From contig CAZKGR010000017.1 of NCBI GenBank assembly GCA_964552465.1, forward strand, positions 9,189 through 73,188: DNA of 64,000 nt, read 5' to 3'. Origin of the DNA: BMS3BBIN04 sp964552465. Its GTDB lineage: Bacteria > Electryoneota > Electryoneia > Electryoneales > Electryoneaceae. The notes beneath the pieces were generated by a model. The model had not been told where the DNA came from and did no database searches. It saw only the letters and a list, made by a program, of their open reading frames with translations. Below are positions 1 through 8,087 of the stretch, one piece after another (the first letter of the stretch is position 1; each line of letters opens with the position of its first letter). The position numbers were made by a program, and so were the translations under genes.

Positions 1-1407
1 TCAGCGTTCAACGCTTTGCTGAAAACGCTGGAAGAACCGCCTGAACATGCGATGTTCATCTTCGCAACAACGGAAGCTCACAAGGTTCCGGCGACCGTGA
101 TCAGCAGGTGTCAGCGGTACGATTTCAAGCGCATCTCGACAAAAGAAATCCGCGACCAGTTAAAGAAGATTGTCGGTGCGGATGAAATAGCGATTGATGG
201 TGATGCGTTGACAACTATCGCTGTGAAGGCGGATGGTGCATTGCGCGATGCGCTGTCCATCCTCGATCAACTCGTTGCCTACCAGGGTGGTGACCCGATT
301 ACGGAAGAGGTTGTCAGGCAGGCGCTTGGTTTGATCGGCGGCGAAATCTATTTCCGGACGACGGACATCGCGTCCACCGGTGATGTCGCGGGCGCTTTGG
401 GAATTGCCAACGATCTCACTTCCGGTGGGCATGATCCTCGCGAGTTCCTTCGGGGATTGCAACAGCACACGTTGCGCTACCTGTTTCTGAAAGCGGGCGG
501 CACGAAAGAGGAGCTGGCGGTCATGGAAGAGGAGAGGGAGCGTTACGAGCGCACCTTGGACAACTTCCAGGACGAAGACCTGCTACGTATCGGCGAGTGG
601 GCAGCCGAGTCGGAAGATTTGCTCCGTGACGCGCTCGATCCGGTGCTGCGACTTGAACTACTGCTCGTACGCATCGCCAAGATGGATCGGGCCGTGGACT
701 TGGGCTCGCTGCTGCAACGGATGGGAGTTGAGCCAGGTTCTTTTCGGCAGCCACGTGTTCGTCCAGATGGATCCCCGTCATCCGAAAAAAAAACTGAAGT
801 AGTCAAATCTGAAAATGCCCACGGATCTCCTCCGCGGGATACTTATGTACCGCCGACAAACCCGCAGGCAGACGAAGATTCTGAATCAGCAAAATCGTCT
901 CAAACGCACAACCCGGCCCCGTCTGAAGCCTTATCAAAGAATGATGATGTACATGAGCACGATGACTCGCCCGTAGTCGATACTAATGACCAGAGCGATG
1001 ATGACGAAGAAGTCGAACCCGAGGCCGGCGCATTAGCACTTGTCGACATTCGTGATGGGTGGTATGCCTTCTGCGACCGCGTGGACGGAATGAAACGTCT
1101 TCTGGGGACGCACATGGAAAGCGGAGCACCAACAGGTTTGGAGGATGGTGCATTAGAGATAACATTCGATCCGGGCAGCCGGTTTGAATACGAAAATGTG
1201 TTCAAGCATCGGGATCAAATTGCAGTCGGATTTCGTGAACATTTTGGACAGAGTGTTCGTGTGCTGGCAAAGACCGGGACGGTTCAGGAGCATATGCGTC
1301 CTCCGCGTCCGTTGACCGACGGTGAGAAACGGAAACAACAGTTCGAGGAACTGCGTAAACAGAATCCGGTGTGGAATGAGATGGTTGAGCGTTTCTCGCT
1401 GAAGTAA
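1..1407 (+). CDS. dnaX: DNA polymerase III subunit gamma/tau, 5' end outside the window
   Basis: This is the clamp-loader ATPase subunit that loads the sliding clamp and, in the tau form, links polymerase to helicase. The reading frame is open from base 1 and begins SAFNALLKTLEEPPEH, the segment after the Walker B region in DnaX, so roughly the first 130 residues (Walker A, zinc module) lie upstream. Visible are the sensor 1 stretch FATTEAHKVP, the SRC arginine-finger motif and the sensor 2 motif GALRDALSILDQ, then the helical collar domain. A low-complexity acidic/Ser linker at about residues 255-340 leads to a folded C-terminal domain of about 120 residues, resembling a tau C-terminal region. 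ybaB and recR follow on the same strand, the classical dnaX-ybaB-recR order. Family identity is secure; whether a frameshifted gamma form is made cannot be judged. Confidence 0.96.
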   Translation, partial: SAFNALLKTLEEPPEHAMFIFATTEAHKVPATVISRCQRYDFKRISTKEIRDQLKKIVGADEIAIDGDALTTIAVKADGALRDALSILDQLVAYQGGDPITEEVVRQALGLIGGEIYFRTTDIASTGDVAGALGIANDLTSGGHDPREFLRGLQQHTLRYLFLKAGGTKEELAVMEEERERYERTLDNFQDEDLLRIGEWAAESEDLLRDALDPVLRLELLLVRIAKMDRAVDLGSLLQRMGVEPGSFRQPRVRPDGSPSSEKKTEVVKSENAHGSPPRDTYVPPTNPQADEDSESAKSSQTHNPAPSEALSKNDDVHEHDDSPVVDTNDQSDDDEEVEPEAGALALVDIRDGWYAFCDRVDGMKRLLGTHMESGAPTGLEDGALEITFDPGSRFEYENVFKHRDQIAVGFREHFGQSVRVLAKTGTVQEHMRPPRPLTDGEKRKQQFEELRKQNPVWNEMVERFSLK

Positions 1408-1435
1408 CATTGAACTTAGGACTCAGGAGATAGAG

Positions 1436-1768
1436 ATGAAGAACATGGGTAACATGGCCGGCTTGATGAAGCAGGCCAAGAAGATGCAGGAACAGATGGA
1501 ACGTGCGCAGGAAGAGCTGGCGGACCTTGAAGTCAGCGCGACTGCGGGTGGTGGCATGGTTACAGTTTCAGCGAACGGCAAGCAGGAAGTGCTCTCGATC
1601 GAGATAAAGCCGGATGCAGTCGATCCGGATGATGTCGAAATGTTGGAAGACCTCGTGTTGGCCGCCACGAACGAAGCTTTGCGTAAGGCCTCAGACGCAG
1701 CCAGCGAACACATGGCTAAAGTCGCCGGTCCGTTGCAGAGTATGCTCCCACCGGGAATGGGATTCTAG
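1436..1768 (+). CDS. ybaB: YbaB/EbfC family nucleoid-associated protein
   Basis: A 110-residue DNA-binding protein of the YbaB/EbfC family, usually dimeric and nucleoid-associated. The N-terminal helix is Met/Lys/Gln rich (MGNMAGLMKQAKKMQEQMER) and is followed by the family core with GGGMVTVSANGKQEV and the IKPDAVDPDDVEMLEDLV segment. The C-terminus is rich in Met/Gly/Pro (LPPGMGF), as usual for the family. The start is supported by an AGGAG-type site in 'actcaggagatagag' just upstream. It sits 28 bp after dnaX and before recR, matching the conserved recombination/replication cluster. Length and motifs are normal. Confidence 0.96.
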   Translation: MKNMGNMAGLMKQAKKMQEQMERAQEELADLEVSATAGGGMVTVSANGKQEVLSIEIKPDAVDPDDVEMLEDLVLAATNEALRKASDAASEHMAKVAGPLQSMLPPGMGF

Positions 1769-1770
1769 CG

Positions 1771-1798
1771 GGTGCCCCTGCGGGCTTCGCCAGCAGGG
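1771..1798 (+). repeat. Small palindrome after ybaB
   Basis: Directly after the ybaB stop lies a short stem (ccctgc at 1776-1781 with gcaggg at 1793-1798) preceded by GGGTGCCCCTGC. The head resembles the start of the composite elements near 22264 and 25510 (ATGCCCCTG). There is no T-run, so it is more like a repeat remnant than a terminator. Confidence 0.35.
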
Positions 1799-1874
1799 AA
1801 GAATTCATGCAGGAAACGTTTGTAAATCCATGACATGAAAGTCGTGGGCATGAGCACAGAAATTTCGAGGAAAC

Positions 1875-2477
1875 ATGGCCTCCTCACTTCCACCAGCAGT
1901 GATCGCGTTACAGACAGAGCTGTCGAAGATGCCGGGTGTTGGTAAGAAGTCGGCGTTACGTATGGCGATGCACCTGTTGAAGTCCGAACGTGAAGATGTC
2001 GCGCGGATGGCGCGTGCGGTAATTGACGTGAAGGACAAGGTGAAGGTGTGTTCGACGTGCGGCTTCATTTCGGACACTGACCCGTGCCACATCTGCCTCG
2101 ATCCGAAACGTCCTGGTAAGGTGGTCTGCGTGGTCGAGCAACCTACCGACGTAATTGCACTCGAGAAGGGTGGGATCTTTCCGGGACGGTATCATGTCCT
2201 GGGGGGAGCACTCGCGCCACTCGATGGAGTTGGACCGGAGGACATAAACATCGGCGGCCTGGTCGTGCGGATCAAATCGGAAGGCATTGAGGAAGTGGTT
2301 GTCGCGACCAATCCGACGCCTGAGGGCGAACAGACGGCATATTATCTGTCGAAAGTTCTCTCGCCACATGGTGTGACGGTGACCCGCATCGCACGGGGCA
2401 TACCAGTCGGTGCGGATCTCGAAAACGCGGACGACCTTACATTGACACGTGCCCTCGAAGGCCGAGTGAAGTTGTAA
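1875..2477 (+). CDS. recR: Recombination mediator RecR
   Basis: RecR acts with RecO/RecF to load RecA onto SSB-coated single-stranded DNA in gap repair. The 200-residue length is typical. The N-terminal helix-hairpin-helix is seen in KMPGVGKKSALRMAMHLL, the four-cysteine zinc module in CSTCGFISDTDPCHIC, and the Toprim domain follows with VCVVEQPTDVIALEKGG and the conserved GRYHVLGGALAPLDGVGP. The Walker-B-like end ENADDLTLTRALEGR is present. The start follows 'cgaggaaac'. It is third in the dnaX-ybaB-recR cluster. Confidence 0.97.
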   Translation: MASSLPPAVIALQTELSKMPGVGKKSALRMAMHLLKSEREDVARMARAVIDVKDKVKVCSTCGFISDTDPCHICLDPKRPGKVVCVVEQPTDVIALEKGGIFPGRYHVLGGALAPLDGVGPEDINIGGLVVRIKSEGIEEVVVATNPTPEGEQTAYYLSKVLSPHGVTVTRIARGIPVGADLENADDLTLTRALEGRVKL

Positions 2478-2478
2478 C

Positions 2479-2587
2479 GGTGCCCGTGGTAGACCGCGCA
2501 GCGGCTCCCGTGGATATTGGGCGGTTGGATGAGCCGCGCAATGAACAGCAGCGTGATTCAGCCGCGTTGGCGGAGCCAACACGGGCA
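2479..2587. repeat. Intergenic palindromic element between recR and acpS
   Basis: The interval between the recR stop and acpS is bounded by an 8-bp inverted repeat, tgcccgtg at 2481-2488 and cacgggca at 2580-2587, with GC-rich internal stems. Its head GGTGCCCGTGGTAGACCG nearly matches GGTGCCCGCGGTAGACTG at 16616, also right after a stop codon. I interpret this as a short dispersed non-coding repeat; no T-tract terminator is visible. Confidence 0.5.
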
Positions 2588-2608
2588 AGAAGAGTTACGG
2601 ATTACTAA

Positions 2609-2977
2609 ATGGCATCAACGTTCAACATAGGTGTAGACATCGTGGCGGTTCCACGGTTTGAGACACATCTCGAACCGGATGATCCGCTGGTCAACCGCAT
2701 CTTTACTTCGGACGAGCTGGAGCTGATTTCGTTCGGGCCGATGCGCGCCCGTCGTCTCGCAGGTCGTTGGGCTGCGAAGGAAGCGGTCGCAAAGGCGTTG
2801 GGCTGTGGATTCGGCGAAGAGTTGACGTATCAAGAAATTGAAATCCTGAACAACACGAAGGGCGCACCGGTTGTACATCTTCATGCTGAGGCGGTCGAGC
2901 GTCACAACCATCCTACGCTGGTAGTTTCTATCACCCACGACGGCGACTACGCTGCCGCCATCGCTGCCCGTTCATGA
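2609..2977 (+). CDS. acpS: Holo-[acyl-carrier-protein] synthase
   Basis: AcpS transfers the 4'-phosphopantetheine arm of CoA to apo-ACP, activating it for fatty acid synthesis. The 122-residue protein starts with the metal-binding motif IGVDIVAVPRF (Asp9) and has FTSDELELI and the RWAAKEAVAKALG signature containing the second metal-ligand Glu. It ends in the usual SITHDGDYAAAIA segment. Length and motifs match the AcpS (trimeric, about 120 residue) family rather than Sfp-type transferases. Confidence 0.96.
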   Translation: MASTFNIGVDIVAVPRFETHLEPDDPLVNRIFTSDELELISFGPMRARRLAGRWAAKEAVAKALGCGFGEELTYQEIEILNNTKGAPVVHLHAEAVERHNHPTLVVSITHDGDYAAAIAARS

Positions 2978-3084
2978 TCGTTTCCCGCATATGCAACCAG
3001 CCTTGCAGTTCAAGCGTATATTGATAAGGGTTCGTTTCTGATTCAGATGTAACATCATCCATCACCGGGATTTGAACCGTGTCA

Positions 3085-4614
3085 ATGTCCACCGATGTTC
3101 GCGCGTTCGTTGTATTCAGTCGCACCATCCTGTTGGTATTGTTATTCCTATTCATTTCATCATCGTTATATCCCGCTCAAGCTCGACCGCGTTTCATTGA
3201 AGGCGATTGGGTTGCATGGCCGGATATGCGCGAATTTGGAACGTTCGAGGTTGGACGGAACACAGTTTACATCGGGACATCGAATGGTGTGTTGCGTTGG
3301 GATCGAGAGAATAAGAAATGGCTTGATCCGTGGTTCAGTGTACCGGATCAATTTACTGATGGAATTTTCCTCATTGGTGTGATGTCCATCGAGGAAGATC
3401 CAACTACGCAGGATGTGTGGATTGAGTTTGAAGACGGATGGGCGTTTCGTGACCACGGCTTGAAATCCTGGAGCATGAAGACACCTGACGATGCCACGCT
3501 GGAAAGTATGCTGAACAATCCTACGCCAAAAGTCGATCCCGATCCGGGTCTGATAAGTCCGTTCATGTATACCGTGCATGGGCAGGACCACTCACTGCAT
3601 TACCGGAACCAGGAATGGGAGTATGACGGTGGCGTTGAGACGACTTTTGGTCGGCAGATCTATTCGTGGCGCGGCTATGGAGTCGGAATTGTCGACAAGT
3701 ACTCCCCCGTTTTGCATCTCTACCCGCAGGCAGCCGGTCCAAGCCCGGGCCTGGCAGTAACAGACAGCACGATTTGGTCCGCTGGGCAATTGAGCCATGA
3801 TGGTGGTTGGCTGTGGAAACGTGATCGCGACAATCCGAATCGCTGGTACTCGTTTGATCCGGCAACTGTCTGGGGGCTTGAGGAAGGCGATGTTCAGGCT
3901 TTGCAGGTGGATGAGAACGGAACTGTCTGGATTGCAACCAACGTCGGCTTGATGTTCGGAAACGGCAAGACATTCCGTCATTTGCGCAAGATTGACGGAC
4001 TTCCCAGCGAGCGGATTCATGACGTTCAGCCGATGAAAGGCGGAGCGTGGATTTCGACGCGCAATGGTCTGGCGTTTATCGAGAAAAAGACAGCCGAAGT
4101 CATTCGCCCGGATAAGGAAAAAGAACACGATGCAGCATTGGGGATGTGGAATCAACTCGCTGCGGATAGAGACACCCTGTATGTAAGCGGTCCGAGTTAC
4201 CTGATGAAACGGGTTAAGAATGGGCCGTGGGAAGAGATCGACGTAACATCAACGGTCGGTTCCGGTAGTGATCCGATGGCATTGTGGGCGGAACGTGGGT
4301 ATATCGCTATCGGCGATCGTCAAGGGATCGCCTGGCGCACCACGAAAGGTGAGTGGAGGCAGGCGTTCAACCACCTGTGGGGAGATGGTTACGTGTTCGA
4401 CATTGATTTTCACGGCGGTTACTTCTGGCTGGGCACCGACCGGGGACTGGCTAAATACGATCCTACCCAGGGCGACGCGATCCTGTACACGACGAAAGAG
4501 GGTCTGCCGGGCAACGTGGTCTACGAGGTCCATGGAGACGGCGACTACATCTGGCTCGGAACCGATGTGGCTCTTTCTCGATTCCACTGGAACGTGGAAG
4601 GACGCCTCGATTAA
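3085..4614 (+). CDS. Secreted two-component-regulator-type beta-propeller protein
   Basis: A 509-residue exported protein made largely of propeller blades. The N-terminus is a signal peptide (hydrophobic stretch ILLVLLFLFISSSLYPAQA). Short repeats of the type 'V.IATNVGLMFGNGKTFRHL', 'WISTRNGLAFIEKKT', 'FWLGTDRGLAKYDPTQG' and 'IWLGTDVALSRF' are the signature of Reg_prop blades, found in sensor domains of hybrid two-component systems and in periplasmic or surface proteins. Here no kinase or anchor follows, so it is a free propeller. An in-frame GTG lies 6 bp upstream of the ATG chosen; neither has a strong ribosome site. A terminator follows at 4641. Function unknown. Confidence 0.8.
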   Translation: MSTDVRAFVVFSRTILLVLLFLFISSSLYPAQARPRFIEGDWVAWPDMREFGTFEVGRNTVYIGTSNGVLRWDRENKKWLDPWFSVPDQFTDGIFLIGVMSIEEDPTTQDVWIEFEDGWAFRDHGLKSWSMKTPDDATLESMLNNPTPKVDPDPGLISPFMYTVHGQDHSLHYRNQEWEYDGGVETTFGRQIYSWRGYGVGIVDKYSPVLHLYPQAAGPSPGLAVTDSTIWSAGQLSHDGGWLWKRDRDNPNRWYSFDPATVWGLEEGDVQALQVDENGTVWIATNVGLMFGNGKTFRHLRKIDGLPSERIHDVQPMKGGAWISTRNGLAFIEKKTAEVIRPDKEKEHDAALGMWNQLAADRDTLYVSGPSYLMKRVKNGPWEEIDVTSTVGSGSDPMALWAERGYIAIGDRQGIAWRTTKGEWRQAFNHLWGDGYVFDIDFHGGYFWLGTDRGLAKYDPTQGDAILYTTKEGLPGNVVYEVHGDGDYIWLGTDVALSRFHWNVEGRLD

Positions 4615-4640
4615 GCTATTGTTTGCAAGCACTCAGTTTT

Positions 4641-4671
4641 CCCCTTCGATTTGATTCGGCGGGGATTTTTT
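4641..4671 (+). terminator. Rho-independent terminator after the propeller gene
   Basis: A CCCC..CGGC-GGGG stem (4641-4664, one mismatch and one wobble) is followed by six Ts. It ends the transcript of the upstream propeller gene. Confidence 0.65.
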
Positions 4672-4700
4672 CGTTGAGAGCCTTTCATTCAAAAAAGTGT

Positions 4701-4729
4701 TTGCGTTCTTATATATAATTACATATAAT
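4701..4729 (+). promoter_or_regulatory. Sigma-70-like promoter for the 4796 barrel gene
   Basis: TTGCGT at 4701-4706 and a perfect TATAAT at 4724-4729 are separated by 17 bp in an AT-rich tract just after a terminator. The predicted start near 4736 gives a leader of about 60 nt before the ATG at 4796. Confidence 0.6.
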
Positions 4730-4795
4730 AACTAGAAGTTCGGCTAGAATAGCGGATATTATGGATTTACGAGTGCTAGCAAGTGGAGTCTGATC

Positions 4796-6004
4796 ATGAG
4801 CCGGAACATTAGTGCTTTTTCAGTGATTGTAGGCAGTTTGGCTGTTGTCTTTTGTGTAACAGTCGCTGGTGCTGCAGACAATGATGTCACGGCAACGCAA
4901 ACCGAAACTGGTATTTTGCAAACAGGTTTCGCGCTTGGAGCTTACGGCGATCACCAGATATCGCGTAACCTTCAGGATCAACAGGCGTCAGTAACCAGAC
5001 CTGAACTAAGCGCACTTGCGGTCTTGTTGGGTTACAATTTCAGTGACCGGATGTCATTTGCCAGCGAATTCGATCTCGCTCCAGCAGTTGCTGGTGAAGA
5101 GTCCGCTGGAATTGGTATAAGAGAATTGTCATTCGCTGTCCGCGTGTACGATGCCGCAGGTCTTCACTTAGGAAGAATCATACTTCCATCTTCAATAGAT
5201 AACCTCGAACGTGATAAAGTAGTTACCGCCACGGTTGTCGAATCTGGCGTAGCAACGACTGTGATTCCATCGGGAGCGGCGGATGGTATCGGTATCATAG
5301 GCTCTGCGTATGGATTGGATTATGCTGCCTACGTGACAGATGGTCTGGATGTTTCAGCTGTGAATATTGCAGGTGGCTTGTCTGAATCCAGACCTGTTGG
5401 ATTAGGCGATGGTACTGATCCCGCGGTAATGACGCGTGTATCGTGGGAAACGCGGCTACGCTCTTCTGTCGTTGACAGGGTTTATGTCGGAGGTTTCGCA
5501 TATGCTGGAACGGGCGTCTCGACCAACTGGTCGGGGCAAGTCGTTAAGGCGCAGATGCAATCTGTTTCGCTGGATGCGGGTTGCGAAGTCGGGCCTGTCT
5601 CGGTGCATGGATTACTCGCCCGATCCAACATTCAGAACGCGTCCAACCTGGGAGCGGAGTTTGGACAAGTAACACCGTCGAGTATGACTGGAGTGGATTT
5701 GCAAGCGTGGACGAATATCTTCCCAGATAGCTGGAACCGCGGGTACTTGAGTGAGATTCAGGTGTCGCCGCATGTAAGGTACGAGTATGTCGCCAGTGAT
5801 GCATCGGTTAGCCCGGTGGTTGCGATGCTGAGGGGCGATGTTACTGCACGTGACATCAGCGAGGATGTTAGCGCATGGACAGTTGGTGTGTCTGTTCTAC
5901 CGATCAGTGAAATTGCGATTCGCCTTGATTATCGTCGTGAACATATTAAGACATCAGGCGACATAGAATCTGCGATTCATCTCGGATTTGGCTGGACTTT
6001 TTAG
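4796..6004 (+). CDS. Putative outer-membrane beta-barrel (porin-like) protein
   Basis: A 402-residue exported protein. The first 27 residues form a signal peptide ending VTVAGAADN. The rest alternates polar and hydrophobic residues in strand-length segments (for example LSALAVLLGYNFSDRMSFASEFDL, SEIAIRLDYRREHIKTSGD) and the chain ends in an aromatic residue (LGFGWTF), the usual C-terminal signal of outer-membrane barrels. It has an individual promoter upstream (4701-4729) and a strong terminator downstream, so it is probably monocistronic. I do not recognise a named family. Confidence 0.6.
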   Translation: MSRNISAFSVIVGSLAVVFCVTVAGAADNDVTATQTETGILQTGFALGAYGDHQISRNLQDQQASVTRPELSALAVLLGYNFSDRMSFASEFDLAPAVAGEESAGIGIRELSFAVRVYDAAGLHLGRIILPSSIDNLERDKVVTATVVESGVATTVIPSGAADGIGIIGSAYGLDYAAYVTDGLDVSAVNIAGGLSESRPVGLGDGTDPAVMTRVSWETRLRSSVVDRVYVGGFAYAGTGVSTNWSGQVVKAQMQSVSLDAGCEVGPVSVHGLLARSNIQNASNLGAEFGQVTPSSMTGVDLQAWTNIFPDSWNRGYLSEIQVSPHVRYEYVASDASVSPVVAMLRGDVTARDISEDVSAWTVGVSVLPISEIAIRLDYRREHIKTSGDIESAIHLGFGWTF

Positions 6005-6036
6005 TCGTATGTTGTCGTTTATTGATACAGAATTCG

Positions 6037-6072
6037 AACGGGCACGTTGATGACAACGTGCCCGTTTTCGTT
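6037..6072 (+). terminator. Strong intrinsic terminator
   Basis: A perfect 12-bp stem (aacgggcacgtt at 6037-6048 with aacgtgcccgtt at 6055-6066), loop gatgac, followed by TTTTCGTTT. It closes the barrel gene before the convergent cheW gene. Confidence 0.85.
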
Positions 6073-6102
6073 TATGCAGAGCAGGTCAACTGCAATTACC
6101 GA

Positions 6103-6618
6103 CTATGCGTCTGTAGCCGCCTCAATCGCATCTGCCATGATGTTGTCCTGAAACAAGAGGACATCAAGATCCAGCAAGATCTTCACGGATCCTTCACCTC
6201 GTCCCAGGCCGGAGATGTAGTGGTTTGCGACACCCATTTCCACATTCGGCGGCTCCTCAAACATGTCTGCTGGAATTTCGATTACTTCAGCGACCCGGTC
6301 GACGATCAGCCCGACCGAGGTTGATCTAATGTTGACCACAATAATACAGGTACGATCATCGTGCTCACGGTTCTCAAGTCCAAATCTGGCACGGACCTCG
6401 ATTACTGGAATAACCTTGCCTCGCAGGTTGATCACTCCACGCAAGTAGGGTGGGGTGTCTGGCAGCTCGGTGATCGGTTGTATTCCAACGATTTCCGTCA
6501 CATACCGGATTTCGACTCCGTACTCTTCCTGCTCCAGATTAAATGTCAGGTAGCGGTTTTCCAGAGTGTCGTCCGCACCTTCCGCGAGTACAGTTGACTG
6601 AGTTTCAGCGTTGTTCAT
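6103..6618 (-). CDS. cheW: CheW-like chemotaxis coupling protein
   Basis: A 171-residue single CheW domain, the adaptor that couples receptors to the CheA kinase. Family features include LTFNLEQEEYGVEIRYVTEIV near residue 25, PYLRGVINLRGKVIPVIEVRARFGL and VGLIVDRVAEVIEIPADMFEEPP. An in-frame ATG five codons upstream exists, but the chosen start has a GGGAG site at good spacing. No other chemotaxis gene is present in the window, so it is an orphan CheW here. A promoter-like pair lies at 6704-6731, with three TTTGGCA repeats in the leader. Confidence 0.92.
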   Translation of the reverse strand: MNNAETQSTVLAEGADDTLENRYLTFNLEQEEYGVEIRYVTEIVGIQPITELPDTPPYLRGVINLRGKVIPVIEVRARFGLENREHDDRTCIIVVNIRSTSVGLIVDRVAEVIEIPADMFEEPPNVEMGVANHYISGLGRGEGSVKILLDLDVLLFQDNIMADAIEAATDA

Positions 6619-6648
6619 GAGGTCTCCCAGCACGAAATGACATCACAA

Positions 6649-6695
6649 TGCCAAACGTTTTCCTGATCTTTTGCCAAAGCTCACGATGTGCCAAA
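6649..6695 (-). promoter_or_regulatory. Three TTTGGCA repeats in the cheW leader
   Basis: Read on the cheW strand, TTTGGCA occurs three times (complement at 6649-6655, 6672-6678 and 6689-6695), between the putative promoter and the start codon. Such direct repeats can be an operator, but this is inference from spacing only. Confidence 0.3.
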
Positions 6696-6703
6696 GTGTT
6701 AGC

Positions 6704-6731
6704 AATATAATCACTATTTATACTAAAACAA
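6704..6731 (-). promoter_or_regulatory. Putative promoter for cheW
   Basis: On the minus strand TTGTTT (6731-6726) and TATATT (6709-6704) are separated by 16 bp. The predicted start is about 80 nt upstream of the cheW ATG. Confidence 0.45.
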
Positions 6732-6782
6732 TTCCTTTTTCGGGCTGCGTCTCGAAAATGAACTCGTTACATCTGGAGCAAA

Positions 6783-6809
6783 AAAAGGACCGAACAATTC
6801 GGTCCTTTT
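6783..6809 (-). terminator. Terminator after the 6834 lipoprotein gene
   Basis: A perfect 12-bp stem, aaaaggaccgaa / ttcggtcctttt with a 3-nt loop (6795-6797). On the minus strand it is followed by a T-run (A6780-6786 on the plus strand), so it serves the minus-strand lipoprotein gene. Confidence 0.85.
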
Positions 6810-6833
6810 GATTGAGCAAAGTGAAGATGTAAA

Positions 6834-7748
6834 TCAGAAAGCCAGCCGTTCTTTGAATCCCGATGATCTGAGCAGAATATATCCGTGGAAATAGGTATCA
6901 TAGGATTCAAATACTATTTCTGCCCGTGTTTCGCCATCAACCACAATTGTAGCTTCCCCGCGACCATTTGCTCGAATTGAGGCTTCGACTTCGATATCTA
7001 ATGTAGCCTGTTCAAGCAAGTCAGCACGTACGAGTATTGTCTGACCAGTAACGAGGTACTCACCCTGTGGGTTGTTTGGATCGGCGGACATGTTTGTGAT
7101 CTCAGCGCCCCAAATGTTATTCATGGAAGCGTAAGATGCGAGGTCAGATGGAGCCGAAGAAGCCTGTACAACGTCGGAGTTCCAGAACATGCTTTGCCCG
7201 CGCAATACGCTCGGATTCTGGAAATCGTCGTCATATTCAACGGAAACCGAATCGCCAACACCAAAAGTATCACCGAACGGATTAACCTGGAACGAAAGCT
7301 CCATAAAACCGATTTTTGCTGGATCAAGCGGATTATCATTCGGGACACCTCGGTTCACATCAACGAACTCGAAGGTCGCGTCCTGATAAGAACGGTAATA
7401 CCACTGATCATCCAGCCATTGGAATTCATCTGGGAAACCGTCAATATTCCAAAGCAGAGAGCCATCGGAAGGATCGTTCTGCGTCCACTCCGGAGGAATC
7501 GACTCGAGAAACGACAACCCCTCAACATTAGTATCGAGGTACTTCTTTGCGCTAGTCAGCGATCTATGCCAGGAAGTCATCATCCAGAGAGCGTTGAACG
7601 CGTAGTCCTGATCCTGTGCGTAGTCTTCAATACTGAATAGCTCTCCCGGGTTGAAGTCTGTGCCTTCATTGCACCCGACAGCCAACAGCAACAGTAGTCC
7701 GCTCATCAGCACGGCGCTTGCGCCGCGCAGCCAGTTTACCTGCGACAT
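6834..7748 (-). CDS. Hypothetical lipoprotein
   Basis: A 304-residue predicted lipoprotein of unknown role. The chosen start (MSQVNWLRG) has an AGAGGGA site 6 nt upstream and yields a classical lipoprotein signal, hydrophobic GLLLLLAVGC with the lipobox cysteine at residue 26; a longer in-frame ORF upstream lacks such support. The mature part is acidic and aromatic (WTQNDPSDGSLLWNIDGFPD, FQWLDDQWYYRSYQD) and suggests an all-beta domain. It has its own terminator (6783) and promoter (7813-7841), divergent from the sorted protein at 8088. Confidence 0.72.
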   Translation of the reverse strand: MSQVNWLRGASAVLMSGLLLLLAVGCNEGTDFNPGELFSIEDYAQDQDYAFNALWMMTSWHRSLTSAKKYLDTNVEGLSFLESIPPEWTQNDPSDGSLLWNIDGFPDEFQWLDDQWYYRSYQDATFEFVDVNRGVPNDNPLDPAKIGFMELSFQVNPFGDTFGVGDSVSVEYDDDFQNPSVLRGQSMFWNSDVVQASSAPSDLASYASMNNIWGAEITNMSADPNNPQGEYLVTGQTILVRADLLEQATLDIEVEASIRANGRGEATIVVDGETRAEIVFESYDTYFHGYILLRSSGFKERLAF

Positions 7749-7812
7749 TGAATCCCTCTTGAACATGAACTCAAATCGGTAGCGCCTGCGAAAACAGGCG
7801 TGAAGAACAAAT

Positions 7813-7841
7813 AATATAGACCCAGTTCGCACCCTGCACAA
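7813..7841 (-). promoter_or_regulatory. Putative promoter for the lipoprotein gene
   Basis: On the minus strand TTGTGC (7841-7836) and TATATT (7818-7813) are 17 bp apart, with a leader of about 60 nt before the ATG at 7748. Confidence 0.5.
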
Positions 7842-7991
7842 GCCGCCCCTCGCAATGAACACAATCTTCATGCGTTGAACCTCTCCTCACCAAAGTATAG
7901 CTCGCGGAGACCTTTGCTCAGAAGAAGCTGCGCCTCTGGGAGAACACAGAATCCAGCGGGTGGGATCATTTCGGCAACGTCCCCATCCCGC

Positions 7992-8021
7992 TTGTGCTAC
8001 CTCACAAATGGAGACTATACT
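7992..8021 (+). promoter_or_regulatory. Putative promoter for the 8088 gene
   Basis: TTGTGC at 7992-7997 and TATACT at 8016-8021 are 18 bp apart. The -35 hexamer is identical to that of the divergent lipoprotein promoter. Confidence 0.45.
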
Positions 8022-8087
8022 AAAACAGGGGAAGAAATCGCTCCATTTCGGAGTGCTCGAAGACAGAACGTAAGAGAGGTGTTTCCG

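Larger units (their letters stand above)
7749..8087. other. Divergent intergenic region, 339 bp
   Basis: No gene is supported here. It carries two divergent promoter-like pairs, both with a TTGTGC -35 box, serving the 6834 lipoprotein (minus) and the 8088 sorted protein (plus). Nothing else was recognised. Confidence 0.5.

Noticed and set aside
1956..2588. 210-codon open frame opposite recR
   Set aside because: His/Arg/Pro-rich translation typical of an antisense shadow of a GC-rich gene.
6660..6700. Sigma-54 promoter before cheW
   Set aside because: TTGGCAC with the correct spacing leads to GAGC rather than TTGC; a sigma-70-like pair is closer to consensus.
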